Shown: positions 8,451 to 16,653, counted from the stretch's first letter. The stretch is DNA of 43,181 nt from DASSJM01 sp049587975 (GCA_049587975.1 JBAVEY010000121.1:1-43181); one strand, 5' to 3'. Notes: a model not told the origin generated them from the sequence alone. Translations and numbers: made by a program.

Positions 8451-9698
8451 TCAGGCGAACACGCCCTCGGCCTTGCCGAGAGCCTCGACGAGGGCATCGA
8501 CCTCGTCGTTCGAGTTGTACACGTAGAAGCTCGCGCGCGCCGTCGCCGGCACGCCGTAGCGTCGCATCACGAGCTGGTTGCAGTGGTGGCCCGCCCGGAT
8601 CGCGACGCCCTCCTCGTTCAGGATCGTCGCGAGATCGTGCGGGTGGACGTCTCGGTACCAGAAGCTCAGCGCGCCCCCGCGCACGCTGACGTCCGTGGGC
8701 CCGAACACGCGCGCCCCGGCGCCCAGCAGGCGGTCGATCGCGTAGGCGGTGATCTCCTCCTCGTGCTCGCGTACCGCATCCATGCCGAGCGCCTCCAGGT
8801 AGTCGATCGCCGCCCCGAGGCCAACCTCCTGCGCGATGTTCATGGTCCCGGCCTCGAACTTGTACGGGACGTCGTTCCAGGTCGACCGATCGGGGAACAC
8901 CTCCTCGATCATGTGCCCGCCACCCAGGAACGGATCCATCGCCTCGAGGTGCTCGAGCCTGGCGAACAGCCCGCCCGACGCCGTCGGACCGAGCATCTTG
9001 TGACCGCTGATCGTGAGGAAGTCGCAGTCGAGTTCGGCGACGTCCACCGGGACGTGCGGCACGAGCTGCGCCCCGTCGACGAGCACGAGGGCCCCGACGG
9101 CGTGCGCGGCGTCCGCGAGCTCGCGGACCGGCGGCAGCGTGCCGAGGGAGTTCGACATGCCGGTGATCGCGAGCAGCTTGGTCCGCTCGGTCAGGGAGGG
9201 TCCAAGCTCGGACAGATCGAGCAACCCGTCGTCGGTGAGCGGCAGGTACCGCAGGACCGCGCCCGTGTCCCGCGCGGCGAGCTGCCACGGGACGATGTTG
9301 GAGTGGTGCTCCATCTCGGATAGGAGGATCTCGTCGCCCTCGTGCAGGACGCGCCGGGCCCACGCGTACGCGACGAGGTTCGTCGACTCCGTCGTCCCAC
9401 GCGTGAACACGATCGTCTCGGGCTGCGACGCACCGATGAAGCGAGCGAGCTTGCCGCGGGCCTGCTCGTAGAGCTCGGTGGCCTCCTCGGCGAGCATGTA
9501 GAGGCCGCGGTGCGCGTTCGCGTTGTGGTTGCGGTAGAAGTCCGCCTCGGCGTCGATCACCTGGTTCGGCTTCTGCGACGTCGCGGCGGAGTCCAGGTAG
9601 ACGAGCGGCTTGCCCTCGACCGTCCGCTCCAAGATCGGGAAGTCCTCGCGGATGCGGGCGACGTCGAGGCCCGCCGAGCGCTGCTGCGTGACCGCCAC
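8451..9698 (-). CDS. sufS: SufS cysteine desulfurase (PLP enzyme)
   Basis: The 415-residue group II cysteine desulfurase converts cysteine to alanine and holds the persulfide for SufU. The PLP lysine is Lys234 in LTISGHKMLGPTASG, the PLP-contacting Asp is in VDGAQ (Asp208), and the catalytic cysteine is Cys373 in IRAGHHCNQ. Length is normal. The start is GTG 9698 with AGGAGG upstream, and this Shine-Dalgarno sequence overlaps the sufC stop, so the two genes are translationally linked. Confidence 0.95.
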   Translation of the reverse strand: MAVTQQRSAGLDVARIREDFPILERTVEGKPLVYLDSAATSQKPNQVIDAEADFYRNHNANAHRGLYMLAEEATELYEQARGKLARFIGASQPETIVFTRGTTESTNLVAYAWARRVLHEGDEILLSEMEHHSNIVPWQLAARDTGAVLRYLPLTDDGLLDLSELGPSLTERTKLLAITGMSNSLGTLPPVRELADAAHAVGALVLVDGAQLVPHVPVDVAELDCDFLTISGHKMLGPTASGGLFARLEHLEAMDPFLGGGHMIEEVFPDRSTWNDVPYKFEAGTMNIAQEVGLGAAIDYLEALGMDAVREHEEEITAYAIDRLLGAGARVFGPTDVSVRGGALSFWYRDVHPHDLATILNEEGVAIRAGHHCNQLVMRRYGVPATARASFYVYNSNDEVDALVEALGKAEGVFA

Positions 9699-9708
9699 CT
9701 TCTGCCTC

Positions 9709-10485
9709 CTACGGTGTCGCGACGGGCTCGCCCAGGCCGAGCTCCTTGCGGACGCCCTCGTAGCCCTTCTCCTCGAGCTCGTGCGCGAGCTCCTTGCCGC
9801 CGGACTTCACGATACGCCCGTCGATCATCACGTGGACGAAGTCGGGCGTGATGTAGTTCAAGATCCGCTGGTAGTGCGTGATCAGCAGGACGCCGAGGTC
9901 CGGCCCGATCAGCTGTGCCACACCGCCGGCGACCGCCTTCAGCGAGTCGATGTCCAGGCCCGAGTCGGTCTCGTCGAGCACGGCGATCTCGGGCTCGAGG
10001 ACCGCGAGTTGCAGGATCTCGTTCTTCTTCTTCTCTCCGCCCGAGAACCCCTGGTTCACGTAGCGCTGGACCATCTCGTCCTCGACGCCGATCAGCTGCA
10101 TCTTCGCCTTCATGTGCTTGCGGAACTCCAGAGCGTTGATCTCCTGGCCCTTGACGCTCTTGTACGCGGTCCGCAGGAAGTTGACGACGGAGACCCCGGG
10201 GATCTCCACAGGGTACTGCATCGCCAGGAACAGCCCGCGCTGCGCCCGCTGGTCGGCGGTGAGCTTGCTGATGTCCTCGCCCTTGAACCGCACCCGGCCG
10301 GCCGTGAGCGTGTAGCCCGGTCGTCCCATCAGGACGTTGGCCAGGGTCGACTTGCCCGAGCCGTTCGGGCCCATGAGCGCGTGGGTCTCGCCCTGCTTCA
10401 CGACGAGATCGATCCCCTTCAGGATCGGCTTGTCCTCGACCGTTGCCTCGAGCCCCTCGATCTCCAACGTCGCGGGTTGCGTCAT
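9709..10485 (-). CDS. sufC: SufC, ATPase of the SufBCD scaffold
   Basis: The 258-residue ABC-type ATPase drives conformational change in SufBCD during Fe-S cluster assembly; it is cytoplasmic and not a transporter. Walker A is GPNGSGKSTL (about residues 39-48). The signature FSGGEKKKNEIL is the SufC-specific form, and Walker B is AVLDETDSGLD. The start ATG 10485 is 1 nt downstream of the Rieske stop codon and has GGAGAG upstream within the Rieske gene end. Confidence 0.96.
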   Translation of the reverse strand: MTQPATLEIEGLEATVEDKPILKGIDLVVKQGETHALMGPNGSGKSTLANVLMGRPGYTLTAGRVRFKGEDISKLTADQRAQRGLFLAMQYPVEIPGVSVVNFLRTAYKSVKGQEINALEFRKHMKAKMQLIGVEDEMVQRYVNQGFSGGEKKKNEILQLAVLEPEIAVLDETDSGLDIDSLKAVAGGVAQLIGPDLGVLLITHYQRILNYITPDFVHVMIDGRIVKSGGKELAHELEEKGYEGVRKELGLGEPVATP

Positions 10486-10486
10486 G

Positions 10487-10813
10487 TCAGCTCTCCTCCG
10501 GTACCTCGATCATCACGTCGTCATCCTCGATCTTGGTCGAGAACACCTCGACCGGCTGGGTCGCCGGGAGCGTCCGCGGCTTGCCCGTGTTGAGGTCGAA
10601 CGTCGAGCCGTGCTTGGGGCACTCGATCGTCTGATCGTCCACGTCGACCTCGCCCTCGTCCAGGAAGTAGTGGGCGTGCGAGCAGATCGCGTCCACGACG
10701 CGGAACCCCTCGGCCCCCAGGTTCGCGACCGCGAACGGCCGGTGGTCCAGCTCGAACCGCCGGACCTCGCCCTCGGGCACGTCGTCCAGCCCGCAGATCC
10801 GGACCAGAGTCAT
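10487..10813 (-). CDS. Rieske-type [2Fe-2S] ferredoxin embedded in the SUF operon
   Basis: The 108-residue single Rieske domain binds its cluster by CSH (Cys44, His46) and CPKH (Cys65, His68). It resembles the ferredoxin subunits of aromatic dioxygenases, but no oxygenase lies nearby. In actinobacterial SUF operons a Rieske protein between sufD and sufC is a known arrangement, so an electron-transfer role in cluster assembly is likely but inferred. Its ATG overlaps the sufD stop as ATGA. Confidence 0.9.
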   Translation of the reverse strand: MTLVRICGLDDVPEGEVRRFELDHRPFAVANLGAEGFRVVDAICSHAHYFLDEGEVDVDDQTIECPKHGSTFDLNTGKPRTLPATQPVEVFSTKIEDDDVMIEVPEES

Positions 10814-12126
10814 CGGGTGTCCCTCGCGATCTCGTTCTCGATCGCGTGCTCGAGCCCCTCGCGGATCTCGGCGATGTCCACGCGATCGAGGACCTCGGCG
10901 AAGAACCCGAACACGATCAGGCGCTCGGCCTCCTTCTCCGGGATGCCGCGACTCATGAGGTAGAAGAGCTCATCGTCCGAGACGGGACCGACGCTCGCCG
11001 CGTGACCACAGCGAGTGGGGTCGTTGCTCAAGATCTCCAGGTTCGGGACCGAGTGCGCCCGCGCGTGCTCGGACAGCAGGATGTTCCGGTTCGTCTGGTA
11101 GGCGTCGCAGCCGTGCGCGCCCTTCTCGATGATGACGGTCCCGATGTAGATCGCGTTCGACGAATCGCGCATCGCCCCCTTGTAGAGGAGGTCGCTCGAG
11201 GTGCGCGAGCCCACGTGATCCTGCACCGATCGATGGTCGATGTGCTGCTCGGCGTCCCCGAAGTACACGCCGAGCATCTCCGAGCTCCCGCCGTCCTCAG
11301 CCAGGAGCGCCTCCACCTCCGCGCGCGCGACGCTCGCCCCGAACGCCACGCCGAGCGTCTTCAGGTCGGCGTCCTTGCCGACGTGCGCCCTCTGCACGGC
11401 GAGGTGCGTCACGCCGTCGCCGTACTCTTGGAGGGCCACGTACCGCACGCGCGAACCCTGGCCGGCGTGGATCTCGACGATCGCGTCGGAGAGCGCCCGG
11501 CCGAGCGCCGGCGAGCCGTAGCGGTCGATCAACGTGACCTCGGCGTTCCCGCCGGCGACGAGCAGCGTCCGTGGGAAGACGGCCGCCTCCTCGGCGTCGA
11601 TCCACGTCATGGTCTGCAACGGCAGCTCGATCTCGACGCCGGCAGGGACGTACAGGAACGTCCCGCCGGTCCGGAAGGCCGCGTGCAGAGCGGTGAACTT
11701 CGAGCGGTCGGTCGGGACGAGCGCGTGGAGGTAGGGCTCGACGAGTTCCGGCCGCTCCGCGGCCGCTCGGTCGAGGTCCCCGAACCAGACGCCACGCTCC
11801 GCGAGCGCAGGATCCAGGTGCGTGACCATCACCTCGGAGTTGCGTTGGATCTGCAACCCGGCGCGCTCGCCGACCTGGCCGGCGGCCGCGAGGATCTCCT
11901 CGGGCACCTGGTCCAGGTTCTCGGCCCGGCCGCCCTCGGTGAACGGGAGCAGGTCGAAGCCGAAGTCCTCCAGGTCCGTGTACCGCCACTCCTCGGTCTC
12001 CTGCGACGGGATCGGGAGCGTCTCGAACTCCTCGAAGGCCTGCCGGCGGATGCGCTCGAGGAACGGCGCTAGCGACGGCAGGGCCGACAGAGCGTGCTCG
12101 TCGAAACCGGTGGTCGCGGTGGTCAC
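10810..12126 (-). CDS. sufD: SufD, Fe-S cluster assembly scaffold subunit
   Basis: The 438-residue SufD pairs with SufB and SufC. It has the SufBD beta-helix core (FLYVPAGVEIELPLQ, RVRYVALQEYGDGVTHL) and the C-terminal segment RCGHAASVGPVSDDELFYLMSRGI, whose His is conserved in the SufBD active region. I chose GTG 12126 (MTTATTGFDEHALSAL); an in-frame start at 12234 would extend into the YCII gene. TAGGAT lies 7 nt upstream, so sufD appears to have its own leaderless promoter in addition to any read-through from sufB. Confidence 0.93.
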   Translation of the reverse strand: MTTATTGFDEHALSALPSLAPFLERIRRQAFEEFETLPIPSQETEEWRYTDLEDFGFDLLPFTEGGRAENLDQVPEEILAAAGQVGERAGLQIQRNSEVMVTHLDPALAERGVWFGDLDRAAAERPELVEPYLHALVPTDRSKFTALHAAFRTGGTFLYVPAGVEIELPLQTMTWIDAEEAAVFPRTLLVAGGNAEVTLIDRYGSPALGRALSDAIVEIHAGQGSRVRYVALQEYGDGVTHLAVQRAHVGKDADLKTLGVAFGASVARAEVEALLAEDGGSSEMLGVYFGDAEQHIDHRSVQDHVGSRTSSDLLYKGAMRDSSNAIYIGTVIIEKGAHGCDAYQTNRNILLSEHARAHSVPNLEILSNDPTRCGHAASVGPVSDDELFYLMSRGIPEKEAERLIVFGFFAEVLDRVDIAEIREGLEHAIENEIARDTR

Positions 12127-12133
12127 GGACGAA

Positions 12134-12139
12134 ATCCTA
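12134..12139 (-). promoter_or_regulatory. -10 box TAGGAT, 7 nt before the sufD GTG
   Basis: On the minus strand TAGGAT plus TTCGTCC abuts the start codon. This implies internal, leaderless transcription of sufD-Rieske-sufC-sufS-sufU separate from sufB. Confidence 0.5.
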
Positions 12140-12170
12140 TCAATCAGGTCGGATTCGATGTTCGGATGGG

Positions 12171-12476
12171 TCAGCCGTCCGGCAGCCAGGCGCCCACCGC
12201 GGGGCGGAAGTCCCGGACCTCGATGTGCCTCCACACCCCGCCGGTGACGTAGGGATCCTCTGCGATCCAGGCGTCCACCTCCTGCCGCGTGGCGAAGTCC
12301 AGGAGCAGGACCGAGCCCACCATGTCGCCGGCATCGTCGAGGATCGCGCCGCCGAGCAGGACCCGGCCACGTTCGACGAACGGACCCACCCGCTCCAGGT
12401 GCGCCGGCCGGACGGCCAGGCGCCTCGCCTTGGCCTGCGGGTCGGTGCCATCGCGCGCGATGACGACGTACCTCAT
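12171..12476 (-). CDS. YCII-domain (YciI-like) small protein
   Basis: The 101-residue protein matches the YCII fold: MRYVVIARDG at the start, RPAHLERVGPFVERGRVLLGG containing the conserved His, and SVLLLDFATRQEVDAWIAEDPY, the family hallmark. YCII proteins are dimeric ferredoxin-like enzymes or binding proteins of mostly unknown role. The ATG at 12476 has a strong GGGAGGGAG stretch upstream, which rules out the longer in-frame start at 12683. It sits between the propeller-like gene and sufD, inside the SUF block. Confidence 0.85.
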   Translation of the reverse strand: MRYVVIARDGTDPQAKARRLAVRPAHLERVGPFVERGRVLLGGAILDDAGDMVGSVLLLDFATRQEVDAWIAEDPYVTGGVWRHIEVRDFRPAVGAWLPDG

Positions 12477-12523
12477 CTGCCTACTCCCTCCCTCTCGGGC
12501 GGGCCCCTCCGCGAGCCCCGGGG

Positions 12524-13351
12524 TCACCAGGTCGACGCCTCGGCGGGCGGCGGCATCGGATCGGGCCCGAGCTCGCCCTCGTCCGCCTCCCACAGGATGG
12601 TCCCACCCCCGCCGTCGCGGATCTGCAGCCGCCCATCGGAGGTCGCGACCAGCAGCCGGCCCATCGGATCCCACTCCGCCCATTGCACGTCCTCGAGATT
12701 GCGCGTGAGGCGGCCGGAACGCAGCTCGTAGCGCACGTCCGTGCGGTGCCCGTGGAGCTCGCGGATCGCCGCGTACGTGCCCCGGACGGTGAGGCGATCC
12801 GAGCCGTCCGCGTTCGGCCGGGCCTTCTCCATCACGATGCGGTCGCCACGGCGCTCGTCCCAGGCGTCGTCCTCGTCACGAGGGGGCGTGTCTGCCGTCT
12901 CGGTCCATCCGCGTCGGCGTTCGACGGCGAACGAGTCCGCTCGCGAGAGGCGCAGCCCGAAGCGGCCCCGCACCGCCGCGAGGTCGCCGAGGTCGGGCTC
13001 ATCGATCTCGAACACCCCGGGATCCTCGACGAACTGCATCCCCCGCGTCCACGTGCTGCCGATCCCCCACCCGGCGAGCGCCGTGAGCCACGGCAGGCGC
13101 GAGATCACGATGTACGTGCCTCCGAGCTCCCAATCCGCCGAGGCCTTCAGCGTGAAGTAGGCGAACCACCGGCCGTCCGGCGACAGGTCGCACCGCTGGG
13201 GGTAGATCGTGCCGCGGAGCCACGCGCCGGGCTCGTACGCGGGGGTCTCGAGATCCCATCGGGACAGGTGCATCCAATCGGTCGGGCCCCGCCGGATGAC
13301 GGCCACGACCGGTGCTCGCAGCGCAGCGATCCCGAAGATCCGCGGACCCAC
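12524..13351 (-). CDS. Hypothetical protein with WD40/TolB-like repeats, inside the SUF block
   Basis: The 275-residue protein has no family I can name. It contains RCDLSPDGRWFAYFTLK and DVQWAEWDPMGRLLVATSDGRLQIRDG, the repeat style of beta-propellers, with a charged linker near residues 150-170 (DTPPRDEDDAWDERRGDR). There is no signal peptide, so it is probably cytoplasmic. The start is GTG 13351, exactly 6 nt after TACCAT. It lies between sufB and the YCII gene; any link to Fe-S assembly is by position only. Confidence 0.65.
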   Translation of the reverse strand: MGPRIFGIAALRAPVVAVIRRGPTDWMHLSRWDLETPAYEPGAWLRGTIYPQRCDLSPDGRWFAYFTLKASADWELGGTYIVISRLPWLTALAGWGIGSTWTRGMQFVEDPGVFEIDEPDLGDLAAVRGRFGLRLSRADSFAVERRRGWTETADTPPRDEDDAWDERRGDRIVMEKARPNADGSDRLTVRGTYAAIRELHGHRTDVRYELRSGRLTRNLEDVQWAEWDPMGRLLVATSDGRLQIRDGGGGTILWEADEGELGPDPMPPPAEASTW

Positions 13352-13357
13352 GCGGTG

Positions 13358-13363
13358 ATGGTA
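13358..13363 (-). promoter_or_regulatory. -10 box TACCAT, 6 nt before the propeller-like gene
   Basis: On the minus strand TACCAT plus CACCGC leads into GTG 13351, the same leaderless layout seen elsewhere in the window. Confidence 0.5.
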
Positions 13364-13399
13364 CGCGCCGGCCGGCTGCGGGGTGGTGCTGCGATGTGC

Positions 13400-14812
13400 C
13401 TAGCCGATCGCGCCTTCCATCTGCAGCTCGACCAGGCGGTTGAGCTCGACCGCGTACTCCATCGGCAGCTCGCGCGTGATGGGCTCGATGAACCCGTTCA
13501 CGATCATCGCGGACGCCTCGGCCTCGGAGAGTCCACGGCTCATCAGGTAGAAGAGCTGGTCCTCGCCGATCCTCGAGACGCTCGCCTCATGGCCGAGCTG
13601 CGCCGTCTCCTCTTCGACCTCGACGTACGGGTATGTGTCCGAACGCGATTCCTCGTCCAAGATCAGCGCGTCGCACCGAACGTTCGACTTCGCATGGTGG
13701 GCGCCGGGCTCGATGCGGACGAGGCCGCGGTAGCCGGTGCGACCGCCGTCCTTGGAGACCGACTTCGAGGTCAGCACGCTGGTCGTGTACGGCGCCGCGT
13801 GGATCGCCTTGCCGCCGGCGTCGGTGTGCATGCCCTTGCCGGCGTAGGCCACGCTGAGCACCTCCCCTCGTGCGCCCTTGCCGAGCAGGTAGATCGACGG
13901 GTACTTCATCGTGACCTTCGAGCCGATGTTGCCGTCGATCCACTCCATCACCGCGTCCTCGTGGGCCGCCGCGCGCTTGGTCACCAGGTTGTAGACGTTC
14001 GTCGACCAGTTCTGGATCGTCGTGTACCGGACCCGCGAGCCCTTCTTCGCGACGATCTCGACCACGGCCGAGTGCAGCGAGTCGGTCGTGTAGATCGGCG
14101 CGGAGCAGCCCTCCACGTAGTGCACGTACGACCCCTCGTCGGCGATGATCAGCGTCCGCTCGAACTGACCCATGTTCTCGGCGTTGATCCGGAAGTAGGC
14201 CTGGAGCGGGATGTCGACGTGCACGCCCGGCGGCACGTAGATGAACGAGCCGCCCGACCACACGGCCGAGTTCAGCGCGGCGAACTTGTTGTCGTTGGGC
14301 GGGATGAGCGTCCCGAAGTACTCCTTGACCAGATCCGGGTAGTCGCGGAGCGCCGAGTCCATGTCGGTGAACAGGACCCCGATGTCGTCGAGCTCCTTCT
14401 TGATCTTGTGGTACACGACCTCGGACTCGTACTGCGCCGAGACGCCGCCGAGGTACTTCTTCTCGGCCTCGGGGATCCCGAGCTTGTCCCAGGTGCCCTT
14501 GATGTCGTCCGGCAGCTCGTCCCAGTTCTTGGCCTGCTTCTCGGTCGAGCGGATGAAGTAGTAGATGTTGGAGAAGTCGATGTCGGACAGGTCGGCGCCC
14601 CACCAGGGCATCGGGCGCTGGTCGAAGTGCTTCAGCGCCTTCAACCGGAACTTCCGCATCCAGTCCGGCTCGGACTTGAGTGCCGAGATCTCCTCGACGA
14701 CGGCGGGCGAGAGACCGCGCTTCGGCTCGAAGACGGAGTGATCGGCGTCCTTCCAGTCGAAGCGATACCCCTTCGCGAGCTCCTGGAGATGCTCTTGCTG
14801 TGTGACGGCCAT
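13400..14812 (-). CDS. sufB: SufB, Fe-S cluster assembly scaffold subunit
   Basis: The 470-residue SufB is highly conserved. Segments visible include FDWKDADHSVFEPKRGLS, SAVWSGGSFIYVPPGVHVDI, GCSAPIYTTDSLHSAVVEI (with the conserved cysteine), and HHAKSNVRCDALILDEESRSDT with the C-terminal cysteine proposed to carry sulfur and cluster. No intein is present; SufB is a frequent intein host in actinobacteria. The ATG at 14812 (MAVTQQEHLQELAKGYRF) has GGGGAG upstream. It is the first SUF gene behind a conventional leadered promoter. Confidence 0.96.
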   Translation of the reverse strand: MAVTQQEHLQELAKGYRFDWKDADHSVFEPKRGLSPAVVEEISALKSEPDWMRKFRLKALKHFDQRPMPWWGADLSDIDFSNIYYFIRSTEKQAKNWDELPDDIKGTWDKLGIPEAEKKYLGGVSAQYESEVVYHKIKKELDDIGVLFTDMDSALRDYPDLVKEYFGTLIPPNDNKFAALNSAVWSGGSFIYVPPGVHVDIPLQAYFRINAENMGQFERTLIIADEGSYVHYVEGCSAPIYTTDSLHSAVVEIVAKKGSRVRYTTIQNWSTNVYNLVTKRAAAHEDAVMEWIDGNIGSKVTMKYPSIYLLGKGARGEVLSVAYAGKGMHTDAGGKAIHAAPYTTSVLTSKSVSKDGGRTGYRGLVRIEPGAHHAKSNVRCDALILDEESRSDTYPYVEVEEETAQLGHEASVSRIGEDQLFYLMSRGLSEAEASAMIVNGFIEPITRELPMEYAVELNRLVELQMEGAIG

Positions 14813-14855
14813 GGTCACTCCCCGCAGATCGGCCGATCTCCCGGCCTCACAGGTC

Positions 14856-14885
14856 AGGATACCCACCCCTCGCGAGGTAAGTCCA
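14856..14885 (-). promoter_or_regulatory. sufB promoter with a 10-bp palindrome in the spacer
   Basis: On the minus strand a -35-like TGGACT (14880-14885) and a -10-like TATCCT (14856-14861) are 18 nt apart. The perfect palindrome CCTCGCGAGG (14868-14877) lies between them, where a repressor or an activator that twists the spacer would bind. The predicted leader is about 37 nt and carries a Shine-Dalgarno sequence. No regulator gene of the SufR/IscR type is in the window. Confidence 0.5.
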
Positions 14886-14981
14886 CCTCACGGGTAGGAA
14901 ATGAGCCGCCCGGCTGTCGACCTGGGCTCAGCCGTCATCGAGGTCCGACCGAGCCCCTAGGGGAGGTTCCGGAGCGGGGTG

Positions 14982-15013
14982 GAGACCCGGACGGCGTCGC
15001 CCGTCCGGGTCTC
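14982..15013 (-). terminator. 13-bp GC-rich hairpin after the sulfurtransferase gene
   Basis: GAGACCCGGACGG (14982-14994) pairs perfectly with 15001-15013 across a 6-nt loop. It lies 14 nt past the sulfurtransferase stop. There is no T-run, so it may act as a processing or Rho-independent-like stop without a U tract. Confidence 0.55.
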
Positions 15014-15027
15014 GGGGGCGTCCGGGG

Positions 15028-15873
15028 TCAGCCCTTCTCGACGGGCGCACCCACGAGCGAGCCGTACTCCGTCCACGACCCGTCGTAGTTCTTGACGTTC
15101 GTGTAGCCCAGCAGCTCCTGGAGGGCGAACCACGTGTGGCTCGACCGCTCGCCGATCCGGCAGTACGCGATGATCTCGCGGTCGCCGGTGATGCCCTCGG
15201 TCTCGTAGAGGGCCTTCAGCTCGTCGGCGCCCTTGAACGTCCCGTCCTCGTTCGCCGCCTTCGCCCACGGGATGTTGGCTGCGCCGGCGATGTGGCCCGG
15301 CACCTGCGCCTGCTCCTGCGGGAGGTGGTCGGGGGCGAGCTTCTCGCCACGGAACTCCTCGGGCGACCGGACGTCGACGAACCTGGCCGCTCCGGCGACC
15401 TTGCCGAGCACCTCGTCCCGGAGCGCGCGGATCTCTCCGCGCTCCGGGCCCGAGATGGAGAAGCCGGTCGGCGAGACCGAGGGCACGTCCTGCGTGAGCT
15501 CGCGGCTCTCGAGCTCCCACTTCTTGCGGCCGCCGTTCAGCAGCTTCACCTCATCGAACCCACGGAGCTTCAGCACCCAATAGGCATAGGCGGCGAACCA
15601 GTTGTTGTTGCCCCCGTACAGGATCACGGTCGTGCCGGCGCCGACGCCGGCCCTCGACAGGAGCCCCGAGAGCTCGGCCTGGTCGACGTAGTCCCGGCCA
15701 ACCACGGCGTGCAGATCGGTCGTCCAGTTCCAGCCGATCGCGCCACGGATGTGGCCCTTCTCGTAGGCCTCGGTGTCCTCGTCGACCTCGATCACGCGGA
15801 TCGCGGGATCGTCGACGTGCTCCTCGAGCCAGTCGGTCTCGACGAGCGTCTCCGGCTTGGTGTATCCAGTCAT
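15028..15873 (-). CDS. Thiosulfate/3-mercaptopyruvate sulfurtransferase, CysA/SseA type (double rhodanese)
   Basis: The 281-residue protein has two rhodanese domains. The N-terminal domain is inactive in form, with ILYGGNNNWFAAYAYW where the Cys loop would be. The C-terminal domain has the active-site loop IIAYCRIGERSSHTW with the persulfide-carrying Cys. It closely resembles mycobacterial CysA-type sulfurtransferases. It moves sulfane sulfur to thiols or cyanide and could feed the adjacent SUF system. The ATG at 15873 has GGAGGAGG upstream, which excludes the far upstream in-frame start at 16083. Confidence 0.9.
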   Translation of the reverse strand: MTGYTKPETLVETDWLEEHVDDPAIRVIEVDEDTEAYEKGHIRGAIGWNWTTDLHAVVGRDYVDQAELSGLLSRAGVGAGTTVILYGGNNNWFAAYAYWVLKLRGFDEVKLLNGGRKKWELESRELTQDVPSVSPTGFSISGPERGEIRALRDEVLGKVAGAARFVDVRSPEEFRGEKLAPDHLPQEQAQVPGHIAGAANIPWAKAANEDGTFKGADELKALYETEGITGDREIIAYCRIGERSSHTWFALQELLGYTNVKNYDGSWTEYGSLVGAPVEKG

Positions 15874-16188
15874 CTTCCCTCCTCCTCCGTCCATCCATCC
15901 GATCCGGATCCGTCGAACCCGGGAGCGCGAGAACCCGGGAACGCGAAAAGGGCCGCCGCGCGGCCCCCTTTCGATGGTAGTCCGGGACTCGGCTAGCGCG
16001 GGACCTCGCCGGCGTCCATCGGACGCCGGAGCCTCGTACAGCACAGGCGTGACGGGATCATCGCCCCCACCAGACCGGCGCACCGCGTCCGAACCACGAA
16101 TCCGACTCCCCCACTCGGGAATTGCAGGTGCAAGTCAACCGCCGGTCGTGCCGAGTGTCAATGGGGTTTCGAGCCGTACGGCAGGATC
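15874..16188. other. 315-nt gap between sufT and the sulfurtransferase: structured, no gene
   Basis: No coding frame is convincing. It holds an intrinsic-terminator-like hairpin (15946-15971), a perfect 9-bp hairpin with a 3-nt loop (CCGGCGTCC at 16009-16017 with 16021-16029), and two near-identical CCCGGGTTC repeats on the minus strand. TACCAT at 15973-15978 on the minus strand may be a -10 box for the sulfurtransferase, but it would place the start of transcription at the first hairpin. Confidence 0.5.
15946..15971 (-). terminator. Probable intrinsic terminator downstream of sufT
   Basis: GGGCCGC (15950-15956) and GCGGCCC (15960-15966) form a stem with a 3-nt loop. In the minus-strand transcript the stem is followed by TTTT. 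It could equally attenuate the sulfurtransferase leader. Confidence 0.6.
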
Positions 16189-16590
16189 TCAGAAGTACCC
16201 GAGGGCGGCCTTGGCCTCCTCGGACATCATCTCGGGCGTCCAGGCCGGCCGAAGGACCATCTCCGGCTCGACCGAGGTCACGCCGGGCACGCCTTCCAGG
16301 AACGACTGCATCTGGTGCTCGATCAGCGGGCCGATCGGGCACCCCATCGTCGTCAACGTGTACTCGATATGGACCGCCCCCCCCTCGGAGATGTCCACGT
16401 CGTAGACCAGGCCGAGGTCGACGATGTTGATGCCGAGCTCCGGGTCCACGACGTGCTTGAGCGCGTCGAGCACCGCCTGCTCACCGGCCGGACCGCCGTT
16501 CGAGACGCTGTCGGGCGTGCTCTCGTCGGCGGCCGCGAGCGGCGCGGGGTCCTCGGCCGTCGCATGATCGTGGGAGATGGACTCGTCCAT
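16189..16590 (-). CDS. sufT: SufT/MIP18 (DUF59) Fe-S cluster carrier or maturation protein
   Basis: The 133-residue protein has a low-complexity acidic N-terminus (about 37 residues) followed by a DUF59 domain. LKHVVDPELGINIVDLGLVYDV and the conserved cysteine in TLTTMGCPIGPLIE are clear. SufT-type proteins help mature Fe-S proteins such as those for lipoate metabolism. The ATG at 16590 has AAGGA about 8 nt upstream; the extended frame to 16652 is not needed. It is divergent from the response-regulator gene. Confidence 0.88.
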   Translation of the reverse strand: MDESISHDHATAEDPAPLAAADESTPDSVSNGGPAGEQAVLDALKHVVDPELGINIVDLGLVYDVDISEGGAVHIEYTLTTMGCPIGPLIEHQMQSFLEGVPGVTSVEPEMVLRPAWTPEMMSEEAKAALGYF

Positions 16591-16622
16591 ATGAGGTCGT
16601 TCCTTCGGAGTAGGTCTGCCTC

Positions 16623-16646
16623 TATCCTAAGGGACGTCCCTAAGGA
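16623..16646. promoter_or_regulatory. Overlapping divergent -10 boxes and a 22-bp imperfect palindrome between sufT and the response regulator
   Basis: TATCCT (16623-16628, plus strand) and TAGGAT (16624-16629, minus strand) are the two strands of almost the same bases, so one site can serve both directions. From 16625 to 16646 runs a near-perfect palindrome: a perfect core AGGGACGTCCCT (16630-16641) flanked by TCCT and AGGA with one mismatched pair. It also reads as two CCTAAGG copies. Its right arm contains the AAGGAGG ribosome binding site of the response regulator (16642-16648). Confidence 0.55.
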
Positions 16647-16653
16647 GGACACG

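Noticed and set aside
14954..14963. CCCCTAGGGG palindrome near the sulfurtransferase end
   Set aside because: Short palindromes of G and C are expected at this base composition; no promoter or other context supports it.
12683..15088. 801-codon plus-strand open frame across sufB and the propeller-like gene
   Set aside because: Antisense shadow of sufB, kept open by high GC; its translation is repetitive Arg/Val/Leu/Asp-rich with no domain.
16090..16175. Possible tRNA-like sequence upstream of the sulfurtransferase
   Set aside because: No proper T-loop, anticodon arm or acceptor pairing could be built on either strand.
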